Origin: Bordetella parapertussis
Lineage (GTDB): Bacteria > Pseudomonadota > Gammaproteobacteria > Burkholderiales > SG8-41
Length of the DNA: 64,000 nt
Assembly: GCA_945861275.1 (NCBI GenBank)
Contig: CAMATZ010000012.1
Location: 51,976-115,975, forward strand
Reading direction: 5' to 3'
The notes beneath the pieces are model-generated. The model was given only the letters and a program-made list of their open reading frames with translations. It made no database searches and was not told the DNA's origin. The translations under genes and the position numbers were made by a program. Numbering within the stretch: the stretch's first letter is position 1; every line of letters starts with the position of its first letter. Below, in pieces: positions 54,616-62,103 of the stretch.

Positions 54616-54644
54616 TCAGCGCGGAATCATCGATTCCGCGCTGA
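54616..54644. terminator. long perfect hairpin between sod and crystallin genes
   Basis: Thirteen-base arms (TCAGCGCGGAATC and complement) with a 3-nt loop. It lies just past the end of the crystallin gene on the minus strand. There is no T-run, so it may be a processing or stabilising hairpin or a repeat element. Confidence 0.5.
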
Positions 54645-54669
54645 CGGAATGCGCGGTCAGCGGTAAAGA

Positions 54670-56109
54670 CTAAGCGCGCGGCTCACCCTGCTCGTTCACC
54701 GTCACCGTGGCGCCAGGGGGCGTGGTCATCTGTATGCGATGCTCCTGGCCCCGAAAATTGTAGGTGACATCCCAGTGGTCGGCCCGCGCCTGGCTGGGTA
54801 CGTTTTCGCAACGCTGGACATCTTGTGGTTGCGGTGCGCTGCCCCCGCGGCCAACGTTGGCGCCCACCGCGCCGCCCGCGACTGCGCCGCCGACAGTGGC
54901 AATATCCTTGCCGCGTCCGGCACCAACCTGATGACCTAGAACGCCGCCGATTACGGCGCCGATGATCGCGCCGGGAAGGTTGAGTTTGCTGGCTGGGCTC
55001 TGGCTGACTTGTTCGCGCTCAATCCAGCAGCGCTGTTCGGGAGGGCCGACTACCGCGTGAACTGAAGTGACGGTTGCCTCATACACCCGCTCGTTGTTAC
55101 GCCGGCGGTTGTCGTAGACTGCAACCGGTGCGGGCGCATAACGATTGTTCTCAATTCGCGTGTTCGCCGTCACCATCCGCGCCGATGAAATACTGTCGGT
55201 CATGCCCATAGCCGCCAACGACGGATACCTGCCCGCACGCAATACCATGCAGCGGCCATTAAACCCGGCATGTTCGCAAACTTCCCACGGACCGCCGAGC
55301 ACCACTGCCGACGAGGCGCGATCATTGAACCCAAGATTCGCGAAGTTGCCGACCTCTTGATTGATGGGGAAATTGCGGCCTGAAAAGCCTTCGTTATCGT
55401 AAAGGATGATCTGTGCCTGCGCAGGCGCCTGTGCCACTACGGGAGCAGGTGCGTAACGCGCGTTGTCGATGGGGGTGTTCGGGGTCAGGCGCCGCACCGA
55501 TGAAACGCGGTCGTTCAGGCCCATCGCAGCCAGTGACGCATAGCGGCCCGGACGCAGGACAACGCAGCGGCCATTGAAGCGGACATCTTCGCAAACTTCC
55601 CAGCGGTCGCCGGCCGCCACCACCGACGAGGCGCGATCATTGAAGCCAAAACGCCCGAAATCGCGAACCTGTTGATCTGCGGTGAAAGAGCGTCCTGCAA
55701 AGCCCGCGTTCTCGTAAAAGGTGATCTGTGCTGCGCCCGGCGCCGGTGCTGCCACGGGAGCAGGTGCATAGCGATAGTCGTCGACGCGCGCATTCGGACT
55801 GACGATGCGCACCGACGAAATGCGGTCGTTAAGGCCCATCGCAGCCAGCGATGAATAACGGCCCGGACGCAGAACGACGCAGCGGCCGCTGAAGCGGGCG
55901 TCTTCGCAGACTTCCCAACGGTCGGCGGCAACTACCACCGACGAAGCGCGGTCGTTGAAGCCATACTGCGCGAAGTTGTCGATCTGCTGATGGGTGTTGA
56001 ACGTGCGGCCTGCAAAGCCTTCATGTTCGTAAAAAATGACCTGGGCGGCCGCTAGGGGGGCGATAGCCAATCCGGCCACCGCTAGCGTGTTTCTTAAGAG
56101 CTTGTTCAT
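54670..56109 (-). CDS. secreted beta/gamma-crystallin protein with glycine-zipper domain
   Basis: A 479-residue protein from ATG 56109 (AAAGGA upstream; longer starts to 56310 are rejected). A signal peptide ends at LAAA. Three tandem beta/gamma-crystallin units of about 85-90 residues follow, each with xxFYExxGFxGRxF and FNDRASSVVVxxxRWEVCEDxRFxGRCVVLRPGRY-like blocks, joined by Ala/Pro linkers. The C-terminus has a glycine-zipper membrane motif (LPGAIIGAVIGGVLGHQVG, VGGAVAGGAVGANVG) and a Tyr-rich last domain. Crystallin units often bind calcium; glycine zippers insert in membranes. An operator-like motif lies upstream. Confidence 0.88.
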   Translation of the reverse strand: MNKLLRNTLAVAGLAIAPLAAAQVIFYEHEGFAGRTFNTHQQIDNFAQYGFNDRASSVVVAADRWEVCEDARFSGRCVVLRPGRYSSLAAMGLNDRISSVRIVSPNARVDDYRYAPAPVAAPAPGAAQITFYENAGFAGRSFTADQQVRDFGRFGFNDRASSVVAAGDRWEVCEDVRFNGRCVVLRPGRYASLAAMGLNDRVSSVRRLTPNTPIDNARYAPAPVVAQAPAQAQIILYDNEGFSGRNFPINQEVGNFANLGFNDRASSAVVLGGPWEVCEHAGFNGRCMVLRAGRYPSLAAMGMTDSISSARMVTANTRIENNRYAPAPVAVYDNRRRNNERVYEATVTSVHAVVGPPEQRCWIEREQVSQSPASKLNLPGAIIGAVIGGVLGHQVGAGRGKDIATVGGAVAGGAVGANVGRGGSAPQPQDVQRCENVPSQARADHWDVTYNFRGQEHRIQMTTPPGATVTVNEQGEPRA

Positions 56110-56258
56110 GGATGTGTCCTTTTGACGAATGGTGGTTGAATGCAGCGGCAGCAGATTTCGTTGCATGGCATTTGCCATGCACATGTGAATAGGTGCGAGG
56201 AGATCAACCACGTCACCCAATTTCCATGGGCGCAGAATAAATCCCGATCGCAAAGTTA

Positions 56259-56278
56259 TCCGTGCGTTAGCGCACAAA
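56259..56278. promoter_or_regulatory. shared 20-bp operator-like motif, copy f
   Basis: TCCGTGCGTTAGCGCACAAA, nearly perfect dyad, 149 bp upstream of the crystallin gene. Confidence 0.6.
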
Positions 56279-56313
56279 GCTGATTGTGTGTCGGGGGTTT
56301 GCGTCTGCATTCC

Positions 56314-56795
56314 CTTACTTTTGTGCTCGACGGTATCGCAATGCGACTGGGCACTGCAGTTACCGGATTCACCAAGGTCGACGGACGCGTCACTGCTGTC
56401 GAAATCGCGGCGGGTCCAGTAGCAGCAGACCTTGTGGTGATCGGACTTGGGGTACGCCCCAATGCAGAACTGGCGCGGGCCGCAGGTATCGGCGTGATTA
56501 CAGAGGCATCAAGCCGCGCGGACTACTACCCTGGGGCGCAGCCGATGAAAGTCAAAATTGTGGCTGAGCGCGGGACCGGTTGCATGCTCGGCGCACAAAT
56601 CATTGGCGGGGAGGGCGCAGGCAAGCGCATCGACGTCCTTGCCACTGCACTGTGGAACGGCATGATGGTGGCGAGGTGGGCGGCATGGATCTCTCCTACG
56701 CGCCACCGTTCTCGCCCGTCTGGGATCCGGTGCTGCTGGCCGCAGGCAAAACCGCGTCCAAGATATTATCTTTCCAGGCGAACAGTGCTACATAA
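56314..56795 (+). pseudogene. FAD-dependent pyridine nucleotide-disulfide oxidoreductase remnant (CoA-disulfide reductase-like)
   Basis: Pieces of the C-terminal half of a flavoprotein disulfide reductase are visible: VVIGLGVRPNAELARAAGI, then YYPGAQPMKVKIVAERGTG, GAQIIGGEGAGKRIDVLATA, and in another frame VGGMDLSYAPPFSPVWDPVL. The frame changes near 56670, an internal segment after GVRPN is missing, and the whole FAD-binding N-terminus is absent. Clearly decayed. Its former partner may have been in the region replaced by the stress genes. Confidence 0.8.
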
Positions 56796-56797
56796 CG

Positions 56798-57787
56798 TCA
56801 ATCCAGCTGCAGCCCGATCTGCTTGATGATTTTCTGCCAGCCCGAGAGATCCGCCACCAGAAATTCACTGTACTGTTCCGGGGTGTGCGGGGAAAACTCG
56901 CCGCCCAGATTGTTCATCAGCCACGCGCTCGTTTGCGGCGCGTTGATGTAGCGCGTGATTTCCGCATTGAGCTTGCTCACGATGACCGGCGGAGTGCCGG
57001 CCGTCGCGAACAGGCCCGTCCACAGGTTTGCCTCGACGTTGATGCCCGACTCCAGCAGGGTCGGCACGTCGGGTACGGCGGGCGAACGCTTGGCGCCGGT
57101 GATCGCCAGCGCGCGCAATTTGCCCTGCTTCACGAACGGTTGCGGATCCAGAATATTCAGAACGCTAAAGCCGACTTCACCCGAGGCGAGCGAGACCAAT
57201 GCAGGCGCCGAGCCTTTGTAGGCCACCGCGAGTGTCTTGATGCCGGTGGCAGCGTTGAACATTTCTGCGACCAGGTGCGCGGCGCTGCCGTTGCCCACGG
57301 TTGCATAGGTCACCTCATTGGGGCGCCGGCGGGCGAGCGCAACCAGTTCCTTGACATTCTTGACCGGCAGCGTCGCGACGGAGACCATGTATAAACCGCT
57401 GATGGCGCACCGGATGACCGGCGTGAACGCGCGTGCGGCATCGTAGCTCAGTTTGCGGTAGAGAAATCCCGCGGTGTAACTGCTGGTTGAATGCATGATC
57501 AGCGTATGGCCGTCGGGTGTGCTTTTCGCTACGAATGCGCCGGCTATGGTGCCGGTCGCGCCGGGGCGATTTTCCACGATGAAGTTTTGCCCGTACGATT
57601 CAGTGAGTTTTTGCGCGATCAGGCGGGACAGCACGTCGGTGGACCCGCCCGGGGGAAACGGCACAATAATTCTCACCACTTTGGCGGGATAGTCCTGCGC
57701 CGTTGCATTCAGTGCCAGCGGCGCCATCAAAACCAGCAGCGCGCTGCGGCAGCAATGCCAAAATGGTTTGCTTATTTCGGGCGTCAT
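56798..57787 (-). CDS. Bug/TctC-family periplasmic solute receptor
   Basis: A 329-residue orphan receptor from ATG 57787 (an ATG at 57826 is also in frame). A signal peptide ends LALNATA-QDYPAK. VRIIVPFPPGGSTDVLSRLI, VAYKGSAPALVSLASGEVGF and LRALAITGAKRSPAVPDVPT are family blocks. It occupies the place behind imuB where dnaE2 often lies. The ligand is unknown. Confidence 0.9.
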   Translation of the reverse strand: MTPEISKPFWHCCRSALLVLMAPLALNATAQDYPAKVVRIIVPFPPGGSTDVLSRLIAQKLTESYGQNFIVENRPGATGTIAGAFVAKSTPDGHTLIMHSTSSYTAGFLYRKLSYDAARAFTPVIRCAISGLYMVSVATLPVKNVKELVALARRRPNEVTYATVGNGSAAHLVAEMFNAATGIKTLAVAYKGSAPALVSLASGEVGFSVLNILDPQPFVKQGKLRALAITGAKRSPAVPDVPTLLESGINVEANLWTGLFATAGTPPVIVSKLNAEITRYINAPQTSAWLMNNLGGEFSPHTPEQYSEFLVADLSGWQKIIKQIGLQLD

Positions 57788-57944
57788 GATCGTCTCGGGC
57801 AGGGATGAAGGAATTTTAAACACCATTTTTCGTCAAACTGCAATCTATCCTGCGACGAACGAACAGTCAATTATCACGCCCCTTGAAATTTCTGACCTGA
57901 CATTCCCGTGCTGGTTTTTGGGCTGATGGCAGGCAGTGGCAGCC

Positions 57945-59426
57945 TCACGAAAAAAACCCATGCACATACCAGCGCGCGGCAAAGTCGCGTTCGCGGTAGA
58001 CCCACAACAGCGACTGCGCAGCATTGCGTGCAACGAAATAATCGCGCGCGACATGCTGGCCGTCCCACCAACCGGCTTCGATGCGTTCAGGGCCGGCGAG
58101 CAGTGACAGCGGCCCATCATCCTGTGGCGCTGCGTTGGTTTCACGCAGCGGCCTGGGTGTGGTGAGCAGCCATAGCGGACGTGTGAAGGGGCGTGCAGGC
58201 ATCAGCGAACTTGCCGTATTGCCATTGGCATCGGCAGCGGCGCCCGGCCTGCACGCGCGCCACGCGCGCTCCGGGCGGTAATCGGCGTGAGGCGTTAGCC
58301 CGCAGATGGTGTTTGCGCCGAGCCTTGCGTTGATTCTCTCCACCAGGCGCGACGCGCTTTCTTCCTGACCTGCGCTCGTGTTATCCGGCAAAAAGGACAG
58401 GCTGCGCGACGCGAGCGGCACGACTCTGCCCGAAGCCATGGCGATTTCTATTGCGGCGCACGGCAATTCGGTGCGTGCCAGCCTTTCGCGTAACAGGGTG
58501 GTCAGGTGAGCGAGATCACGGCTGGCGCTGGCCAGTTCCAGTGTAATGACGGTCACTAATTGTTTTTCATGAATAAATTCAAATATCGGGCGCTGCACGC
58601 CGTGGCCGGTGGCGGTGAGCCAGCCGCACAGTTCGGCGAGCAAGCGGCGCGCGGCGAACAGCAGCGCATCGGCCTGCGCGACCGGCGCAGGCAACGGCAG
58701 TGCGGCGCTGTAAGTCTGCGGTGCGACGAACGGCAGGCGCGGATCGGGGCGCAGACCCAGCGCGCGATCAAGGTCATCGAGCAGGCGCTGGCCCACGCGG
58801 CGCGCAAGCCCGTCGCGCGGCAGCTTCAGACACTCGCCCAGCGTGCGTGCGCCGAAACTTTCCAGCAGATCGCGAGTAGCTTGGTTGTTACAGAGCAGAT
58901 CGGCAGGCAGTTTTTCCAGTGTGTGGCGCAATGCATCGCGATGTTGCACACGCACGCTCACGCCCGCGCGCGCGAACCAAAGCGCTGCGAGCGGCGTGGG
59001 CGCGCAGGCGATGCTGGCATCGAAACCCAGTTCCGCAATACCGCGCGCAATGTGCTGATGCAGTTTGCCGAGGCCGCCGAAGAGTTTTAATGAGCCTTCG
59101 ATTTCGAGGAGAACTGTCGATGCGTCGCCCGCTTCGTCCATGCTCACAAACGACGTAAATTGCAGCGACCACGCGGCGATGCGCGCCAGCGTGGCATGTT
59201 CTTTGGCAGGATTTCTGGTAACCGTGTGCAGTCCCGATGCCAGTGCGCAGGCTGCGGATACGCTCATGCCGGCGCGTACGCCACGCGCCTGTGCCGGGCG
59301 ATTGGCTGCTACAACCGTGGCGTCTGTCTCGGCGCCGGAGGTAACCGCCAGCGGTTGTGCCTCGCGCACGCCGCGCGTGAACACTTCCAGCGGAAGATGA
59401 GGCAAATGCAGAGCGAGCCACAACAT
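57945..59426 (-). CDS. imuB: Y-family polymerase-like protein ImuB
   Basis: A 493-residue catalytically degenerate Y-family polymerase of the SOS mutasome. It begins LWLALHLPHLPLEVFTRG; the usual acidic active-site residues are not evident. The region FTSFVSMDEAGDASTVLLEI resembles the palm, and the little-finger part and C-terminal tail (RDYFVARNAAQSLLWVYRER) match ImuB. In Caulobacter and mycobacteria ImuB links the beta clamp to ImuA and DnaE2. Last gene of the lexA operon. Confidence 0.92.
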   Translation of the reverse strand: MLWLALHLPHLPLEVFTRGVREAQPLAVTSGAETDATVVAANRPAQARGVRAGMSVSAACALASGLHTVTRNPAKEHATLARIAAWSLQFTSFVSMDEAGDASTVLLEIEGSLKLFGGLGKLHQHIARGIAELGFDASIACAPTPLAALWFARAGVSVRVQHRDALRHTLEKLPADLLCNNQATRDLLESFGARTLGECLKLPRDGLARRVGQRLLDDLDRALGLRPDPRLPFVAPQTYSAALPLPAPVAQADALLFAARRLLAELCGWLTATGHGVQRPIFEFIHEKQLVTVITLELASASRDLAHLTTLLRERLARTELPCAAIEIAMASGRVVPLASRSLSFLPDNTSAGQEESASRLVERINARLGANTICGLTPHADYRPERAWRACRPGAAADANGNTASSLMPARPFTRPLWLLTTPRPLRETNAAPQDDGPLSLLAGPERIEAGWWDGQHVARDYFVARNAAQSLLWVYRERDFAARWYVHGFFS

Positions 59427-59452
59427 GGGGACAACCGGTTAAGGGAGCAGCG

Positions 59453-60178
59453 TTAGTGCGCGCTAAATGCGGGCGTGGACGCATGCACATGAGACACATA
59501 CTCAAAATCATTACGGCGAGCCATGCCGGGACGGCGCAGCAGGTTGTGGTGCAAATCCAGCGCCACCGGCGCGGGTATGCCGCCGCCACGCCGTTTGAGG
59601 ATGCGCACGACAGTGCTGCCGGTTTCGCGGCTCACGTGCAGACGCAGCGCGGCTTGCGTGCAGGAGGCGGCGCGCGAGGCGCGGAACAGCATGGCCAGCA
59701 CGTCGCGGCGTTCGGCGGCGTGTTGCAGGCGGCGCAGCGCGTTTTCGGGAATACGTTCCTGCGTCTGGTCGAGCCACAGCATGACGGCGCCGCAGCTTTC
59801 CGATTGCAGTGCCTGCTCGCAGGCCCACAGTTGTTCGGCAAGGGTTTTCGGACGGATCAGCATCAGCCGCGACAGCTTGACGCCGTGCGCAGCCAGTGCC
59901 GGTGCGTAGGGCAGGTAAGGTGGAGCGATCATGACCTGCCAGCGCTCGGCCTGTGTGAGCCGCGCTGCGGCGGGCATTACCAGTTGCAGTTCGCCGATGC
60001 CGGGGCGTTCGACATGAATTTCGGTGATCACGCCGGTGGGCCAGCCCGCGCCAGGCAGATGGATGTCGAGCTCGGCGAAACCGGTGGGCACGCTGGGGGT
60101 GGCGACGGGCGCGAAATCATTGCCGCGCCAGATGGCGGGGTGGTTGATGACGGCGTTCAGCTGTGCAGATGCTGTCAT
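59453..60178 (-). CDS. imuA: translesion synthesis-associated protein ImuA
   Basis: A 241-residue RecA-like ImuA protein. PTGFAELDIHLPGAGWPTGV is the RecA-core start, followed by a degenerate nucleotide site, and the C-terminal LRLHVSRETGSTVVRILKRR is characteristic. It begins 3 bp after the glyoxalase-like gene and ends 26 bp before imuB, indicating one transcript. Works with ImuB and DnaE2 in damage-induced mutagenesis. Confidence 0.92.
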   Translation of the reverse strand: MTASAQLNAVINHPAIWRGNDFAPVATPSVPTGFAELDIHLPGAGWPTGVITEIHVERPGIGELQLVMPAAARLTQAERWQVMIAPPYLPYAPALAAHGVKLSRLMLIRPKTLAEQLWACEQALQSESCGAVMLWLDQTQERIPENALRRLQHAAERRDVLAMLFRASRAASCTQAALRLHVSRETGSTVVRILKRRGGGIPAPVALDLHHNLLRRPGMARRNDFEYVSHVHASTPAFSAH

Positions 60179-60181
60179 GTT

Positions 60182-60574
60182 TTAACCCGCCATCGGCGAA
60201 CAAAGCTCGACCAATGTGCCATCGGGGCAGCGCACATAAGACACGGTTTGTCCCCAGGGTTTTTTCTGGGGCGGTTTGATTTCGCGCGCGCCAGCCGACA
60301 TTGCAGTTGCATGGGCTGCGGCAACATCCGGTGTGACGAAGGCCACTTCCATGCCCAGCGGTTTGCTGGAGGCGTCGGCGGCGATGTAGCCTTCAGGCAT
60401 GTTTGATGCGCCAAGCGCATGTGCGGCAAAAGACAAGGTGGTTTCGCCGGTGTTTAACTCGCCATAAGTGCCGGACTCGTGCAAAAAACGGCGCGGGAAA
60501 CCAAATGCTTTTTCAAAAAACGCCAGCGACGCGCCGACATCCGGCACGTAAATAATGGTATAGCCAAATTTCAT
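60182..60574 (-). CDS. VOC (glyoxalase/bleomycin-resistance fold) protein
   Basis: A 130-residue VOC-superfamily protein: MKFGYTIIYVPDVGASLAFF, ASSKPLGMEVAFVTPDVAAA and VSYVRCPDGTLVELCSPM. One chain has two beta-alpha-beta-beta-beta modules; the last Glu of VELCSP is a usual metal ligand. It lies between lexA and imuA with gaps of 30 and 3 bp, so it is placed under SOS control. Its reaction is unknown; glyoxalases, dioxygenases and drug-binding proteins share the fold. Confidence 0.9.
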   Translation of the reverse strand: MKFGYTIIYVPDVGASLAFFEKAFGFPRRFLHESGTYGELNTGETTLSFAAHALGASNMPEGYIAADASSKPLGMEVAFVTPDVAAAHATAMSAGAREIKPPQKKPWGQTVSYVRCPDGTLVELCSPMAG

Positions 60575-60604
60575 GATTGTTCCTTTGAGCCGCTTGCGCG
60601 GGGC

Positions 60605-61207
60605 TCAATGCATGCCGCCATTGCGGATGACGCCGACGGCGATGCCTTCGATGGCGAAGGGTTCGCTGCGCGGGTTGATCACAATGGGTTTGAAATCCGG
60701 GTTGGCGGGCAGCAGTTCGATCAGGTGGCGCTGGCGCTGTATACGTTTGACGGTGACCTCGTCGGCGATACGCGCGACCACGATTTGCCCCGATTTAAAG
60801 TCGGGCGTGCGATGCACGGCCAGCAGATCACCGTCGAGGATGCCGGCGTCGCGCATGCTTTCGCCTTTGACGGTGAGCAGATAATCGGCGTGCGGTTTGA
60901 ACATGCGCGGGTCTATTTTGTAGCGGCCCTCGATGTTTTCGGCAGCGAGTATCGGCGCGCCGGCGGCCACGCGCCCAATCAGCGGAATGCCCGATTGCTG
61001 CATGACACGGATGCCGCGCGAGGCGCCGGGCAGCATTTCGATGGCGCCTTTGCGTTCGAGCGCGCGCAGGTGGTCTTCGGCGGCGTTGGGCGATTTAAAG
61101 CCCATCGCGCGGCAGATGTCGGCGCGGGTGGGTGGAAAGCCCGAAGTGGCGGTGTGTTCACGAATCAGGTGCAGTATTTCTTTTTGGCGTGCGGTGAGGT
61201 CTTCCAT
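60605..61207 (-). CDS. lexA: SOS repressor LexA
   Basis: A 200-residue LexA. The winged HTH reads [43 protein letters not shown], a slightly unusual recognition helix. The self-cleavage site Ala-Gly is in [15 protein letters not shown], the catalytic Ser in [16 protein letters not shown] and Lys in [16 protein letters not shown]. It represses its own operon through the box at 61244. Confidence 0.97.
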   Translation of the reverse strand: MEDLTARQKEILHLIREHTATSGFPPTRADICRAMGFKSPNAAEDHLRALERKGAIEMLPGASRGIRVMQQSGIPLIGRVAAGAPILAAENIEGRYKIDPRMFKPHADYLLTVKGESMRDAGILDGDLLAVHRTPDFKSGQIVVARIADEVTVKRIQRQRHLIELLPANPDFKPIVINPRSEPFAIEGIAVGVIRNGGMH

Positions 61208-61243
61208 ATTTTTACCTTTGTTTGTCTTTGCTGTTGCAGTTGG

Positions 61244-61259
61244 CTGTAATTATATACAG
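61244..61259. promoter_or_regulatory. LexA-binding SOS box
   Basis: CTGTAATTATATACAG is a perfect CTGT-N8-ACAG palindrome, 36 bp before the lexA ATG. It places lexA, the VOC gene, imuA and imuB under SOS control. Confidence 0.92.
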
Positions 61260-61383
61260 CTTTCTACGCATGGCAAGTAGCGGGTGCAGGCTGCGTTTCG
61301 GTATCGTGCCAGCTAAAATTTATAAGTATTTGTTTTTAAATAATATTTGATGCATGGCTACGCTCTAAAATAAGGCCAGCGTA

Positions 61384-61412
61384 TTGGACTTGGCGGAAAT
61401 TTTTGTTATACT
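61384..61412 (+). promoter_or_regulatory. sigma-70 promoter of the rimP-nusA-infB operon
   Basis: TTGGAC (61384-61389) and TATACT (61407-61412) are separated by exactly 17 bp. Transcription should start near 61419, giving a leader of about 125 nt before rimP. Confidence 0.8.
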
Positions 61413-61470
61413 TCAAGGCTCTGTTTCCGGGGCAGCGGGAAAAGGTTCAAAAAGCAGGGCAAGTAACGAT

Positions 61471-61490
61471 GGGCGGTTCGCCCTTTTTTT
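61471..61490 (+). terminator. terminator-like hairpin in the rimP leader
   Basis: GGGCG-GTT-CGCCC followed by seven T at 61484-61490 is an intrinsic terminator shape between the promoter and rimP. It could attenuate the operon or end a short leader RNA; NusA encoded downstream promotes pausing at such hairpins. Confidence 0.65.
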
Positions 61491-61543
61491 GTTTCTGGGG
61501 GTTACGTAAGTGAGGGATTTGTACTTTTAAGGTGTTGATTTAA

Positions 61544-62071
61544 ATGGATTTAATGGTTCTGTTGGAAACAACGTTGGCAGGGATGGGGTATGAGTTGGTC
61601 GATATGGAGCGCACCGGCCAGGGCCGCATGATGCGCATTTATATCGACAAACCCGCTGCAACGGGTGGCGACAAACCCGCTGCAACGGGTGGTGACAAAC
61701 CCGCTGCAACGGGTGGTGACAAACCCGGTGGTACGGGTGGTGACAAGTTGGGCGGCATTAACCTCGACGACTGTGCGGCGGTGAGCAACCATCTCTCCCG
61801 CGTGTTGACGGTTGAGAATGTGAGTTACGAGCGGCTTGAAATATCGTCGCCGGGGCTGGACCGGCCGTTGAAAAAGGAGCGCGATTTTGTGCGCTTCGCC
61901 GGGCACAAGGTGCGCGTGAAACTGCGTGTGCCGCAGCAGGATGGGCAACGTAATTTTGCGGGTGTATTGCGGCAAACCCGTGCGGGAAAGGTGGAATTGG
62001 ATGTGGAAGGCAAGGCGGTGACGTTTGATCTGGCCAACCTCGACAAGGCACGCTTAGTACCTGTGATTTAG
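61544..62071 (+). CDS. rimP: ribosome maturation factor RimP with repeat insertion
   Basis: A 175-residue RimP, needed for 30S subunit maturation. The N-terminal domain starts [20 protein letters not shown], and MRIYID would normally lead through 3-5 residues to [20 protein letters not shown]. Here 35 residues of [12 protein letters not shown] repeats are inserted at that loop (residues 35-69). The rest ([21 protein letters not shown]-terminal SH3-like domain) is normal. The loop lies on the surface, so function can persist. First gene of the rimP-nusA-infB operon. Confidence 0.95.
   Translation: MDLMVLLETTLAGMGYELVDMERTGQGRMMRIYIDKPAATGGDKPAATGGDKPAATGGDKPGGTGGDKLGGINLDDCAAVSNHLSRVLTVENVSYERLEISSPGLDRPLKKERDFVRFAGHKVRVKLRVPQQDGQRNFAGVLRQTRAGKVELDVEGKAVTFDLANLDKARLVPVI
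61646..61741 (+). repeat. in-frame 4 x 24 bp minisatellite in rimP
   Basis: Four 24-bp units (GACAAACCCGCTGCAACGGG plus TGGT/TGGC) with three nearly identical copies and a fourth diverged (GGTGGTACGGG), then a partial fifth. Each unit holds an ACCCG/CGGGT dyad and encodes DKPAATGG. It could gain or lose units without a frameshift. Confidence 0.95.
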
Positions 62072-62103
62072 TTACCGGTGGTTTAAGGATTCAGGAGTTT
62101 TGT

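Noticed and set aside
61646..61741. CRISPR-like short repeats
   Set aside because: Units are directly adjacent without spacers and lie in frame inside rimP; it is a minisatellite.
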